Shown: positions 34,701-42,526 of the stretch, piece by piece
How positions within the stretch are numbered: position 1 is the first letter of the stretch
How the letters are laid out: each line of letters starts with the position of its first letter
NCBI GenBank assembly: GCA_017443145.1
Contig: JAFSPA010000006.1
Coordinates: 186,001 to 250,000, forward strand
From: Paludibacteraceae bacterium
Lineage (GTDB): Bacteria > Bacteroidota > Bacteroidia > Bacteroidales > Paludibacteraceae
Length of the DNA: 64,000 bases
Direction of reading: 5' to 3'
The notes under the pieces: generated by a model
What the model saw: the letters and a program-made list of their open reading frames with translations, nothing else
Databases searched by the model: none
What the model was told of the DNA's origin: nothing
Translations under genes and position numbers: made by a program

Positions 34701-37419
34701 TCACTACGTGCCAATAGACGGTGTACTTAGTCTCTTCGGTCATTGATACGGTGACAGTAACGTTCTCGTCAGGCATAGTGAAGGTACGTGTGTCGCCCGA
34801 ACCGGTGAGCGAGATATTGGTACTGCTGGTTACACCGATTGCAGTGATGGTACCTACAGTATAGTGCGCTGCAGGAGTAACGGCAATCGTCACGGTGGTG
34901 CCGTAGTTAACATTGTTTACAGGTGAAGTACTATTGCTATTAACAGTTACTGTAGCACCTATCGGTGACGGAGTGAAGGTCACGTTGTGGCTGTTGATTT
35001 GCCAAACGGCGTAAAGGGTCGTGCTGTTCGGGAAGGATACGGAAGCACCATCGTTGTGCACTTTCTCTCCGTCCGTAGTAGTTGCCCAGCCCATAAAGGT
35101 ATAACCTTCACGCGAGAAGGAGTTTGCAGTAAGGGCAGTCTCTGTATTGGATGTCATTGTTTGCGTAGCGGTAGTGCCCGAACCATCGTTCTTATCGAAG
35201 GTGATGGTGATAGAACCATTCACAGTGAAGGTAGAAGAAACTACATCCTTCGGGCAGTAGCCATCGGCAGCTGTCCAGTGAGCAGTAACAGTAGCTGTTC
35301 CGACGCCTTGAGCGGTAACTGTACCGTCATTTGCAACTTTCAGGACACTCTCGTCACTGGAGGTGAAAGAGCGTGTACCGTGCGTTGTACCGGTAACAGT
35401 TAAGGTAGCCGTTTTATTGGTTGTGGTATTCAGTGTGTATTTGTTCCAAGTCAGTGTCGGATCCGTCCACGTGTTACAGCCGATAGGCGTAGCGGTGTCT
35501 TCGTCGGCTTCACTGTCGCAGGTGGTAGTACCGTTTGCGATTACGGAAGTAGTATATTCAAGGCCGTTAACGAGTCCTGTGATGACACAAGTATTGGTGG
35601 TACCGGAGTGAGTGATAGCACCTACAGAGTGGCTACCACACTCGGTGGTATAACCGGAACCGATGCCGATAGAAACGGTATAGCCTTCTGCATCTGTTAC
35701 GTCTTGCCAAGTAAGGGTGATTGTTCCGTCGCTCGGTGTAGCAGTAACAGCCGGTTTATCCAACTGACCGGAACAGTTGCAGTCCTCCGGATCGCTGTCG
35801 TACGTGGTGGTAGAAGTGCTGCCGCCAGAAGTTTCCGCTATAACAGTAATAGAGGAAATATACGCGCGCTTGGTGGAAGTTGCAATGGTAATCGTTGTAA
35901 CATCTTCTACCGCTGTTTCAGCAGTGAATGTTAATTCTCCCGCTGTAGCAGGTGGAGATTGTACACTACCAACTGCTGTAGAACCCGCCTTTACACTTAA
36001 AGTACCCGTATCAGAGCCATATTGTTTTGCAGTGACCTTTACGGTTTTAATATTTGCAGCAGAAGATAGAGTGAGTGTAATCGAGCCACTAGCACTACCC
36101 GAGCCTAGTTTCATACCCGAAACGCCTTTATAAAGTTTAGAACCGCTATAAGAAGATATTCCAGAATCCGAATCAACTAAATCAGCCTTGATAGAACTCG
36201 ATTTATCATTAGAATCATCAGAAGAAGTGCCTGTCGTTTTGAAAGTTACTGAAGCCACGTCACTGGTAGTTGCTTTGCGCGGGGCGCTGCTACTGCCGGA
36301 AGTGGTTTTTGCATAGACGGCATAGACGGTGCCGGTGGAGGTGACAGAGGTGATATAGGACGGTTTGGTGGTAGTGGTAGAAACTTTAGTTGCACACCAG
36401 CCATCGAAAGCCCAACCGTCGCAGGCAGCAGATTCGGTGCCCTTGGCAGGTAAGGTATAGGTGCCGGATTGAGAGGTAGTAGTGGTCACACCATTGCGAT
36501 AGAAGATTACGTCATATGATGTACTGGAACCTCCCGTAAAGGTCGGGGTTAAGTCATTAAGCACTACAGCAGTAGTCTTTTTATCTCCCCAGAGATAGTC
36601 AGCCAAATCAGGATAATCGACAAAGGGGTTACGGTTACCTTGTTTGAGTTCCACACCATTGTTACGTGCTATCTCTTTGGCACTGGGAGGGTCGGCTTTG
36701 TGCCACTTCATATACATAGTAACAGCATTGGCAGAGAGTCCATAGTTGGTACTCAGACTTCCGCTGAACATGGCATTGGACCAAGTGGTAACAGGATACG
36801 AGTTTGCAGTACCACCATATTTTTTGCAGACATCAGCTGTGGCATAACGAACAGCCATATACATGATAGCGCGCGCAATATCGCCTTTATATTCATCATC
36901 AGGCTCATAGACTGTTCCTGAGAAGCCACTTGAAGAGTCTCCTAATTTACCCAAGGCTTTGCTTCCATTGCTGTATGAACTCCAAGCCGTAGTGGTATTC
37001 GTTTCACCAAAGGGATATGACGAACGTCTATTATTAACCTGTCCATCTACCAAGAAGAGGTGGTGGCGGTCGCCTTTTTGCGGTGCAGCCTCGTTAAATA
37101 CACTTTGCGGCACGACGTGTTCGCGATTGTACGCATCGCAAATATCGCTATAGTTTTTCCCCTGTTGAGCAGAGGTCCAAGTGCAAGTTGAGTACATATC
37201 CAGCACTCCACCGTCCACGATATCAATACCTTCGAAGGTCCAGTTATATCCTAAGTCGGTGGTATGTTTGGTATAGAGTAATGTCGTTAGCGCTTCGCGC
37301 AGGGCAGTACCACTTTTCCCTTCGAGACTACTATAGTAGGAAGAGGTGACAGCGAACAGGTTACCACCTGCGCAAGTGAGCGCGAGGGCGATAGAGAGTA
37401 TATACTTATTCGTTTTCAT
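28795..37419 (-). CDS. Giant surface protein with endonuclease I domain and T9SS tail
   Basis: A 2874-aa secreted protein. The signal peptide covers about residues 1-23. Residues about 25-280 form an endonuclease I (EndA/NucM) domain with the catalytic NREHVVPQS and DRHHLFLVD. A fibronectin III-like domain lies near 555-640. Two sets of Listeria-Bacteroides repeats lie near 760-1000 and 1130-1380, marked by GYTFMGWA and YYAVYATE. A lamin-tail-like region around 1850-2150 is marked by LFFSKYFEGSG. The C-terminus (about 2795-2874) with VYDVSGKLL and TAGLYFVRV is a type A T9SS sorting domain. Likely displayed at the cell surface, cutting extracellular DNA or RNA. It is in an operon with the M6 protease upstream. 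Confidence 0.9.
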   Translation of the reverse strand: MKTNKYILSIALALTCAGGNLFAVTSSYYSSLEGKSGTALREALTTLLYTKHTTDLGYNWTFEGIDIVDGGVLDMYSTCTWTSAQQGKNYSDICDAYNREHVVPQSVFNEAAPQKGDRHHLFLVDGQVNNRRSSYPFGETNTTTAWSSYSNGSKALGKLGDSSSGFSGTVYEPDDEYKGDIARAIMYMAVRYATADVCKKYGGTANSYPVTTWSNAMFSGSLSTNYGLSANAVTMYMKWHKADPPSAKEIARNNGVELKQGNRNPFVDYPDLADYLWGDKKTTAVVLNDLTPTFTGGSSTSYDVIFYRNGVTTTTSQSGTYTLPAKGTESAACDGWAFDGWCATKVSTTTTKPSYITSVTSTGTVYAVYAKTTSGSSSAPRKATTSDVASVTFKTTGTSSDDSNDKSSSIKADLVDSDSGISSYSGSKLYKGVSGMKLGSGSASGSITLTLSSAANIKTVKVTAKQYGSDTGTLSVKAGSTAVGSVQSPPATAGELTFTAETAVEDVTTITIATSTKRAYISSITVIAETSGGSTSTTTYDSDPEDCNCSGQLDKPAVTATPSDGTITLTWQDVTDAEGYTVSIGIGSGYTTECGSHSVGAITHSGTTNTCVITGLVNGLEYTTSVIANGTTTCDSEADEDTATPIGCNTWTDPTLTWNKYTLNTTTNKTATLTVTGTTHGTRSFTSSDESVLKVANDGTVTAQGVGTATVTAHWTAADGYCPKDVVSSTFTVNGSITITFDKNDGSGTTATQTMTSNTETALTANSFSREGYTFMGWATTTDGEKVHNDGASVSFPNSTTLYAVWQINSHNVTFTPSPIGATVTVNSNSTSPVNNVNYGTTVTIAVTPAAHYTVGTITAIGVTSSTNISLTGSGDTRTFTMPDENVTVTVSMTEETKYTVYWHVVNNTPTEETNYSDEDLVGITAPTSSDCDGSKVFMGWTTDDDYTGDTAPDDLFTDPSTKKMPSNNTTHYYAVFATEKSGSGSGSSNLIEYDGTGVVTLEDIDGVTQDGVGEYAASNAPYLLKFDGNGDYIQFVLDAVPTSLSFDYKMIGGGNTSTMTIKECATEGGTYSDVEALSISGAQNSTGTLTTSATFTKKNIRMVFTKGSNVGIGTITITGNSTTYSGYTTSCVAPTTVAVTFDANGGSGSMADQDVAYNAATALNTNTTITREGYTFLGWSESNTATTATYADGGEVTFTSNTTLYAVWSINSHEVSYVITPDGKATATINSSATTPQTIEYGETVTIDITPDGEYTISDITATGVTLSGTGTQRTFTMPDADVVVTITMTAKPKYTVTWSAAGTTTTEQYIEGADINFPTTAASCGSKAFVGWSTAEISEPTDTKPTTFVTSYKMGTSPLTYYAVYATEGEGGGGTPEETTITGSYGSSTGWTVSNVCTSTGGSPYWILCEGATLTSPVIDDLSTVSSITYRTRTVGGSDYNTISVKTSGGTTVGSTSATSSSMASKSISVSGLTGSGSLVFSSTTNTSTFGPGIQNIVITYTAGGSSTYTGYTTTCGADISAKNVGWITATKGQKVKRVINVSAAGFDEAVTLSATSSNSHFTVSLAETAVPGDKSSLATTLTVEYTPVEYNVTEPNATITLTAGSITKEITVSGRSLPEEFLLITKKSDTWYALPANMSGGPGEYDGVQVVPDNLTTPTKVDVSPSTIIYTLASNHADNYAIKGDRVRLVGNDNLCLWSNKASGTGQTNIQNRTSVATAATDNYEWLLTTTDGVQYTISNPNHPDYPTRRLGYGAKFGLYAESSSTSTIFYIVESGCTTQPGNVTVSARRADATFSWESNATSVQINLYSDKNLTTQVQSVTVTSQPYVLTGLQDTTKYWFKLIPTGDEACYVIDSFMTTGPQIDITEWKEDAVVIFVDKDEDLDPVIVIDGQEEKGSITGGGGNATELFFSKYFEGSGDMKLVAIFNGTGHDIDLSDYKLYTKNCSAPKTEAAIETSVYSGTTEYPISALGTIKAGREIVFFTRPLTTGSQANLSACSVDYLNEVATHKEVTDNPRWIECDNSTYYGGETFPLMQFNGNDAICLEKNDNLIDVIGATGDPGKVKNCANRLNDLGWSIRVKNMDYGKSVTDEAFDYLYEASSIEPSNDAEKKAILDGFGINLDDEYIDLTTARCILFRDKRVVSGDSAVTMNSGAQFVTCTSHTEGGTTYLPEWNGRAVCMDTDHQTAAGVSDDSKATCNSYQDLGAFNFTDYYIDWVTIDPGTTLDSYTHDDETHLYTIPITKLSNYACLNIRFQLKKEGTLLTETSQQVPIIIAGNKYTNDSLFSELVIDKVDANDPSTWTPDYILSVERCRTCDVVVLGTGTLTKVEDTDAKDVPRVQNIKVYPGGQLIVPENTHYTANSLALRRQEDDVASAKIEGTLNVLTDDATYLDIRIDPTNWHYFTLPYDCNVSDIRYANENETAIPQVGTDFLLCSYDGEHRAATKSTSWKDLTSTDVLKKGIGYIIAIPGDGKVQREFRFPMANTVLTEENDDKLIGDLHAWGGNVAELRPNHKGWNLIGNPYMMYYNLPTTTTPLAAGTLIHDPDEDPWLGHWVIKDGTGDDAATPLYYIVVPQDNGWSEYKQTTIGGFDMPPFTSYFVQLGGNPDENKGINFVTTNKEDGPSPVIRRAPAEDIVDNHEVWFGVDLINTDGESDETTLLMSDKFTNDYDMMRDLVKMRGTYYTYYTKPVLASRNNEGEMAFNALPDSTAAAGVPLSFFAAADGQYRFTVSAHYPLDEVKEAYIYDNDNADAKWHNLLQEDYVFNTKRGDNTSRFLLAVKVERKQPEITTSINNLHKGLVLTTVNRTLMLSGLTNDADIYVYDVSGKLLDARLHYSSESGIFRTTVNTAGLYFVRVKTPDGQQTLETVVY

Positions 37420-37445
37420 ATCTGTGTGTTTTTATAAGGTTTAGA

Positions 37446-40376
37446 TTAATGGAATACAGCGTAATAGGTTACGTCGGCGTTTACTGCACCTCCGGCGGAG
37501 ATGAGAGTTGGTGCCGTTGAACCGGTATAGTGCTCGGTTGCCGTCCAGCCAGCAAAAGGTTTACCGTCATTGGCACCCGGAGCCGGATCTGGTAGAACGA
37601 GGGCAGTACCGTGAACATATTGTTCGGTTTTGAATGTTTCTCCACAAGCTTTCCAAGTAACCGTATGTTTAACTACAGCCGTTACGTTGATGGTATAGGT
37701 TGCGGTTTTGGTCACCTCGTTTTCTGTATAAGTTACGGTGATAGTCTTACTACCAGCCGATGTCATATCAGGGGAAGATATTGAAGTCGGAGTAACGGTT
37801 TTATTCGAGCAGTTACTGTAACTTGCTGTAACAACGAGCCCTTCGGCAGAGAACGCATCCTCGGTAGTGAAGGATGTTGTTACGCCGGAAGTATTGAGGG
37901 TGATGCCTGTTAGAGCGCATTGTGTACAAGTGGTCGAGTAGTCGGAGTAAGTTGTTCCGGCTGATTTTTTGTACAGAGACAACGCTCCACCAGTACCGGT
38001 AGCATAGCAAGCAAAACCATAAGTTCCGTTTTTGCGAAGAGTAGCATTAACATCGTTTGCAGTGTTTTGTTTGTTGACAAAGTCATAATTTGTAGAAGAG
38101 GATGTTGACGTGCAGCTCCATTTTGATTTGTCATCTGTACCATCTGCTAGCAATTGAGCTTTATTCTTTACGCCCGTACTTGCCGCATACTTACTTTCTC
38201 CAGCATTATAGATAGTCCAATAATCACCACTTGGAGCAATGTGCCAAATGATTGTAGCATCTGTGGTGGTAATTTTGTTCTCACTAGGTGTCACAGTCCC
38301 AAAGCCAAATCGATCGCTGGTAACGGTTTTATTCATTGCGCCGTTGTCGTAAACAATTAAATAGTCCCCTTCTGTAAGAGCACCACTATACAATTCGTAT
38401 TCATTAGAGGAGCCACTACCCGAAGAACCGGCTGTAGCATAGACGGCGTAGTAGGTTGCAACGGAATAGGCATCGCCAGTTTTAGCGAAGGAAGGAGCGG
38501 TGGTGGCGTTTTCGTAACTTGAATCGGTGCACCAACCGACGAACTTCTTACCTCCGGAACCTGAACAATCGGAAGGATTTGTAGCAGGGAGGGTAATCTT
38601 GTCGCCTATTGACATATTGGTTGTGAACTCACTGCCGTTAGCCATCCACGTAACGGGGCGTCCACCATAGACATAAATCTCAACATCACCTGTGACAGAA
38701 GGAATATTGAATGTATTGGTACTTGCATTATAAGTAAAGTCTGTTCCGTAAGTCAGCGTAGTAGCTCCCATTGTTACCTCCCAACAAGCAGCATCGGCTA
38801 AGGTATAACCGGAAGCGGGAGTGATGGTAAGGGACAGTGCGGCATTGAAATCAACTTCGCCATCTGCAGGATAAGTGCAATGATCTCCTGCAAGGGCATA
38901 AGACCATTTTTCTTGTCCGCCGTTGTATTTGAAGGTGATGTTGCTGCCGCTCTTTGCTATTTCTGTCAATTCACAACCGGTGAACGGGGTATAGGTTGTG
39001 ACAGACGATGTTGGGAACGCGTCAGAGGCGTTCCTGCCAAAATTTGTTGTCTTGCCATCAGCCGGCACGATGGTATAGCGCGGACTACCGGCGGTGTTAT
39101 TCGGTTGATTGTTATTCCATACACTTTGACTATATTTGACTTGCCAAACGAGCATACCTGAACCAGGTATGTAAGCATCCCAACCAGACTTTTGTCGGTT
39201 TTCGATATAGTACACCGTATTTGTGTTCGTATAAGCAACTCGGGACGCGCCACCTGTAATCTGGTAGCCATCGTCGTAAGCTGTCGTTAGAGTAACGTTC
39301 TTTTTTTCATCTTTCGCAAGGAACTTCGGAGTAATCCAACCCATGTAGTATTTATCGAAGACGGAATAGTTGGGCGGAGTACGTCCACCATTCAGATAAC
39401 TACCTTGATCCATGATTGACCATTTGTATGGGGTCACCCCGTTATCGTCATTTGTTCCGTAGTCTGTATCATAATAATCAGGGAGTCCAATAACGTGTCC
39501 AAACTCGTGAGCAATGGTTCCAATACCTGTTCTTGTATCGTCAGAATAATTTAGTTCTCCGGAGCAGGCATAGTTGTCTAATTTTTTTCCATCTAAATAA
39601 CAGGTATAACCGGCGCCGGAGGATACATACCAGTTGTGAGGCCAAATGCTCTCGGTTGGTCCTCCATCTGCTTCGCCATAACCAGCGTAGATAACATACA
39701 CAAAATCTATCTCGCCATCGTTGTCGTTATCGTAGGTAGCAAAATTAACAGACGCATCAACAGCTTTACACGCATCAACAATCATTTGTGCTGGGTCAGT
39801 ATCCGAACCTTGCTGTGACGATGTATTTCCGCCGTATGAAGCACGTGTGTTTGCTAAAGTAACCGGGCCTACCACATCAAAATCGGGTACATATTGTCCG
39901 TTTGATTGTGCGCGGAAATACTCGCGGACAGAACCGGACGCACTATTGTGCGTATAATTGGTGGAGTTCATGAGGTCGTTCATAGCCGATTGACTATTAG
40001 CAGAGTTGAAAGAGACGTCGCTAAAATTAACCAAGATGACTAATCCACGAGGTGCCATATTGTGACCACCTACTTTACGAGGAGTCGTGGTTTTATACAT
40101 CGGAGAGGCTTTGCGCAGTTTGGCTATCTTCTTCGCTGTAGGGCGATTGTCACTTGTCACGACGAACGTGCCATCATCTTGCATGGTAGCAATTTTGCCG
40201 TCTTCGGTTTCCCAGAAGTGGTAGAACTCGTCACCGACAAGGCGGACAGTGATGGTAGAGCCATCAGAGAGGGTGCGTTGCTGCCAGCCGCGGTAGGCGG
40301 GGACGGCGAAAAGGGTTGAGATGCCAAGGAAAAGAAGGCATAGCAAGGTTAAGAAGCGATAGTTTGTGTTTCTCAT
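37446..40376 (-). CDS. Secreted M6-family metalloprotease with Listeria-Bacteroides repeats
   Basis: A 976-aa secreted protease. After the signal peptide, VPAYRGWQQRTLSDGS starts a propeptide typical of Bacteroidales M6 enzymes. The zinc motif AHEFGHVIGLPDYYD (near residue 285) identifies the immune inhibitor A group. Downstream are two Listeria-Bacteroides repeat modules (near 560-645 and 900-976) separated by a beta-rich region. The protein ends at TYYAVFH inside the last module, with no T9SS sorting domain. It is the first gene of a six-gene operon and is 26 bp from the giant nuclease, with which it shares repeat modules. Confidence 0.9.
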   Translation of the reverse strand: MRNTNYRFLTLLCLLFLGISTLFAVPAYRGWQQRTLSDGSTITVRLVGDEFYHFWETEDGKIATMQDDGTFVVTSDNRPTAKKIAKLRKASPMYKTTTPRKVGGHNMAPRGLVILVNFSDVSFNSANSQSAMNDLMNSTNYTHNSASGSVREYFRAQSNGQYVPDFDVVGPVTLANTRASYGGNTSSQQGSDTDPAQMIVDACKAVDASVNFATYDNDNDGEIDFVYVIYAGYGEADGGPTESIWPHNWYVSSGAGYTCYLDGKKLDNYACSGELNYSDDTRTGIGTIAHEFGHVIGLPDYYDTDYGTNDDNGVTPYKWSIMDQGSYLNGGRTPPNYSVFDKYYMGWITPKFLAKDEKKNVTLTTAYDDGYQITGGASRVAYTNTNTVYYIENRQKSGWDAYIPGSGMLVWQVKYSQSVWNNNQPNNTAGSPRYTIVPADGKTTNFGRNASDAFPTSSVTTYTPFTGCELTEIAKSGSNITFKYNGGQEKWSYALAGDHCTYPADGEVDFNAALSLTITPASGYTLADAACWEVTMGATTLTYGTDFTYNASTNTFNIPSVTGDVEIYVYGGRPVTWMANGSEFTTNMSIGDKITLPATNPSDCSGSGGKKFVGWCTDSSYENATTAPSFAKTGDAYSVATYYAVYATAGSSGSGSSNEYELYSGALTEGDYLIVYDNGAMNKTVTSDRFGFGTVTPSENKITTTDATIIWHIAPSGDYWTIYNAGESKYAASTGVKNKAQLLADGTDDKSKWSCTSTSSSTNYDFVNKQNTANDVNATLRKNGTYGFACYATGTGGALSLYKKSAGTTYSDYSTTCTQCALTGITLNTSGVTTSFTTEDAFSAEGLVVTASYSNCSNKTVTPTSISSPDMTSAGSKTITVTYTENEVTKTATYTINVTAVVKHTVTWKACGETFKTEQYVHGTALVLPDPAPGANDGKPFAGWTATEHYTGSTAPTLISAGGAVNADVTYYAVFH

Positions 40377-40418
40377 ATTGTTTGCGTATTAGATTCGGTT
40401 AATACTAAATTAAGCGTG

Positions 40419-40450
40419 CAAAGGTACGGATTTTTTGTGGAATACGCAAA
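40419..40450 (-). promoter_or_regulatory. Promoter of the M6 protease / giant nuclease operon
   Basis: On the minus strand TTTG (40450-40447), 20 bp, TACCTTTG (40426-40419). Six genes down to 27083 have gaps of 26 bp or less, so this promoter may serve all 13 kb. Confidence 0.8.
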
Positions 40451-40549
40451 TTTTTATGAGAAAAAATGGTAAAATATGTTGTAAAACATATACCGTTAAG
40501 AAAGATTAATATCTGCGAGTGGCGATTCTGGGGTTTATAGATAGGAGAT

Positions 40550-42430
40550 TTAGCGGACTTTGAGGCCGGAGGGGGTGTAGAGGTGGCCGTCGTGGAGGAT
40601 GAAGAGCTGGCCGTTGATTAGGAATTTGTGATTTTTGATTTTTGATTTGTGATTTGCCGAACCGGACGCAGCTTCTGAACCGAAGGGGTCTGCGCCAATG
40701 TTATCACCAAATGGGTCGAAGGGCGTGGGTTGGGTGTTTGCGTCGTCGATAGCGAGTTGGTCGAGGGCGGTGGGGACGTAGTCGGTTTTAATGCCTTCTC
40801 CCCATTGAGAATAGAGCCAGTTGATACGCCAGTTATAACGGTTGAGGAAGTCGCTCTTTTTGGACGACATATTGCTGTTATTCTGGTAGTTTTGGGTTCC
40901 GTTCCATTTCTTGGCATCATAAGTAGCGGCGGTAGTGATACGCGAAGCGTATTCGTTGATATAATCCTTAATCCGCTGGTTGAAGTAGTGGTAGAAGATG
41001 TACCACTGTTTCTTTACTGCCGTTTGGAAAGCAGGCCATGTGGCGAGTTGTCCGATCCAGATTTGGGACCAAGTGGGGTTGTCGTAGATAAATCTTTCCT
41101 CGTGTCGGATATAACTATTTCCGAAGTCCCAGACGGGTCCGAAGTACCATTTTTGCTGTGGTTGGCCGGCAACGTCTCGGTCTTTGTACAAGAAGCAACT
41201 ACCGTGATATGATTCGCAATCTTCCATGATTTCCTGGACGAGGTAGAACTTAGCGGCTTCGTCGAAATCGAGTACGGCCTGCAGAGCCGATTCGGAACTA
41301 CCGTAGAGGAGTTGGTTGAGGTTATTGAGCTGGGCTGTTGCGTAGTTACGCTCGGCGTACGAGAGCACTTCGGGGGACTTGGGCGTGATCATGACATCTT
41401 GTCCGTTACCTTCGGTAAAGGTGATGTTTCCGTCCTCGGAATAGTTATCAATCTCGACGAGCCATCCGCCGGTAATGGAATCGGGGTTGGAACAGTTATC
41501 TTCGAGTTCTTGGATGTTGATTCTATCTTTAGCGATACGGACGTGTTCGGTGAGGAAGTAGAGTCCCTGGTACTGTCCGTTGAGCATGAGTTCGACGGGC
41601 ACTTGGTGGGGCGTCCAACGCATGTCGAGTAGCTGCGCTATACGGAAGCCGACGGCGTTCTTGAGGTATCCGAGTCCATCGTCCGGGTGCGCCAAGAGGC
41701 ACCAATGCTTATTGGCTGGCAAGCCGAGGACTTGCTGTTTTTTGACGAACTTGATTTTATAGGGTTTCTTGTCAAATCCCCACCATGTGTAGTTGCCGCG
41801 CCCTTTGATTTGCATATCGAGCGGTGCCGAGGCGCTTGCGAGCGGGCCGTACCCAGTATTGAGCGGATCCATGTAGAGCGTGGCGTTGATATAGTTCTCT
41901 TTGGATGTTATCGCGGCGTTGTTCTCGGTTCTGATATAGAAGACAGGGAGAGTGCCAGAATAGGGTCCTGTAACGGTTCCACCTCCCCCACTCTGCTGTT
42001 TTTTCCAAGTGTCGAGGGACATCCACGAGCCCTGTGCCCAGTTGTCGGAAGACTCGGGAACGAAGACGTAGCCGGCGGTTATGTAGGCGTCGGTAGTGGC
42101 GGTACGGTTGGCGTTGATGGTTTTGGAGATATATTCCTTGAGGTCCGGGAAGTTCTGATTGTGGTAGCCCTCTGACAACGTGGTGTTGGAGAAGGTGTAG
42201 CGGTACATATCCGTGACGGTTGCCGGTATAGTGATAGACCAAAGTCCGTTGGTTGACGTTTTGGACATGCTGTAGACGTAGGACTCTGCAGCACTTTCCT
42301 TGCCGTACACGAATTGGACATTGGCATAGTTGGTCTTGGTGTTATCGAAATAGATAACGCCTTGCGGTATGTTCACCGCCGAAACGGACGCGGCGAGAAG
42401 GAGGATTATATTGACCAGCCATTTTCTCAT
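40550..42430 (-). CDS. Secreted CotH-like protein with CBM-like N-terminus
   Basis: A 626-aa protein. The signal peptide is MRKWLVNIILLLAASVSA. Residues about 20-130 resemble a starch-binding CBM26-like module (VIYFDNTKTNYANVQF). Residues about 190-500 form a CotH domain, marked by IKGRGNYTWWGFDKKPYKIK, LLAHPDDGLGYLKNAV, NGQYQGLYFLTEHV and WYFGPVWDFG. CotH proteins are atypical secreted kinases in spore formers; the role in Bacteroidota is unknown. The tail NGQLFILHDGHLYTPSGLKVR matches that of the 1316-aa protein and is probably a sorting signal. The start at 42430 lies just after the promoter; the Met at 42484 is upstream of it. Confidence 0.87.
   Translation of the reverse strand: MRKWLVNIILLLAASVSAVNIPQGVIYFDNTKTNYANVQFVYGKESAAESYVYSMSKTSTNGLWSITIPATVTDMYRYTFSNTTLSEGYHNQNFPDLKEYISKTINANRTATTDAYITAGYVFVPESSDNWAQGSWMSLDTWKKQQSGGGGTVTGPYSGTLPVFYIRTENNAAITSKENYINATLYMDPLNTGYGPLASASAPLDMQIKGRGNYTWWGFDKKPYKIKFVKKQQVLGLPANKHWCLLAHPDDGLGYLKNAVGFRIAQLLDMRWTPHQVPVELMLNGQYQGLYFLTEHVRIAKDRINIQELEDNCSNPDSITGGWLVEIDNYSEDGNITFTEGNGQDVMITPKSPEVLSYAERNYATAQLNNLNQLLYGSSESALQAVLDFDEAAKFYLVQEIMEDCESYHGSCFLYKDRDVAGQPQQKWYFGPVWDFGNSYIRHEERFIYDNPTWSQIWIGQLATWPAFQTAVKKQWYIFYHYFNQRIKDYINEYASRITTAATYDAKKWNGTQNYQNNSNMSSKKSDFLNRYNWRINWLYSQWGEGIKTDYVPTALDQLAIDDANTQPTPFDPFGDNIGADPFGSEAASGSANHKSKIKNHKFLINGQLFILHDGHLYTPSGLKVR
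40624..40651. repeat. In-frame 7-bp-period array in the CotH-like gene
   Basis: ATTTGTG, ATTTTTG, ATTTTTG, ATTTGTG on the plus strand. Read on the minus strand as NHKSKIKNHK, directly in front of the C-terminal sorting tail. Confidence 0.8.
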
Positions 42431-42438
42431 ATCGGGTG

Positions 42439-42470
42439 CAAAGGTACAACAATTTGCGCAAATGACCAAA
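42439..42470 (-). promoter_or_regulatory. Promoter of the CotH-like gene
   Basis: On the minus strand TTTG (42470-42467), 20 bp, TACCTTTG (42446-42439). The TTTG touches the T tract of the rpoC terminator. Confidence 0.8.
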
Positions 42471-42507
42471 AAAAAATACGACATTTTTGTGTAATGCCGT
42501 ATTTTTT
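42470..42507 (-). terminator. Terminator of the rpoBC operon
   Basis: On the minus strand AAAAAATACGGCATT and AATGTCGTATTTTTTTT form a stem with one G-U pair, ending in a run of T. It lies 20 bp after the rpoC stop. Confidence 0.7.
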
Positions 42508-42526
42508 GTATAGATTACGAACAAAA

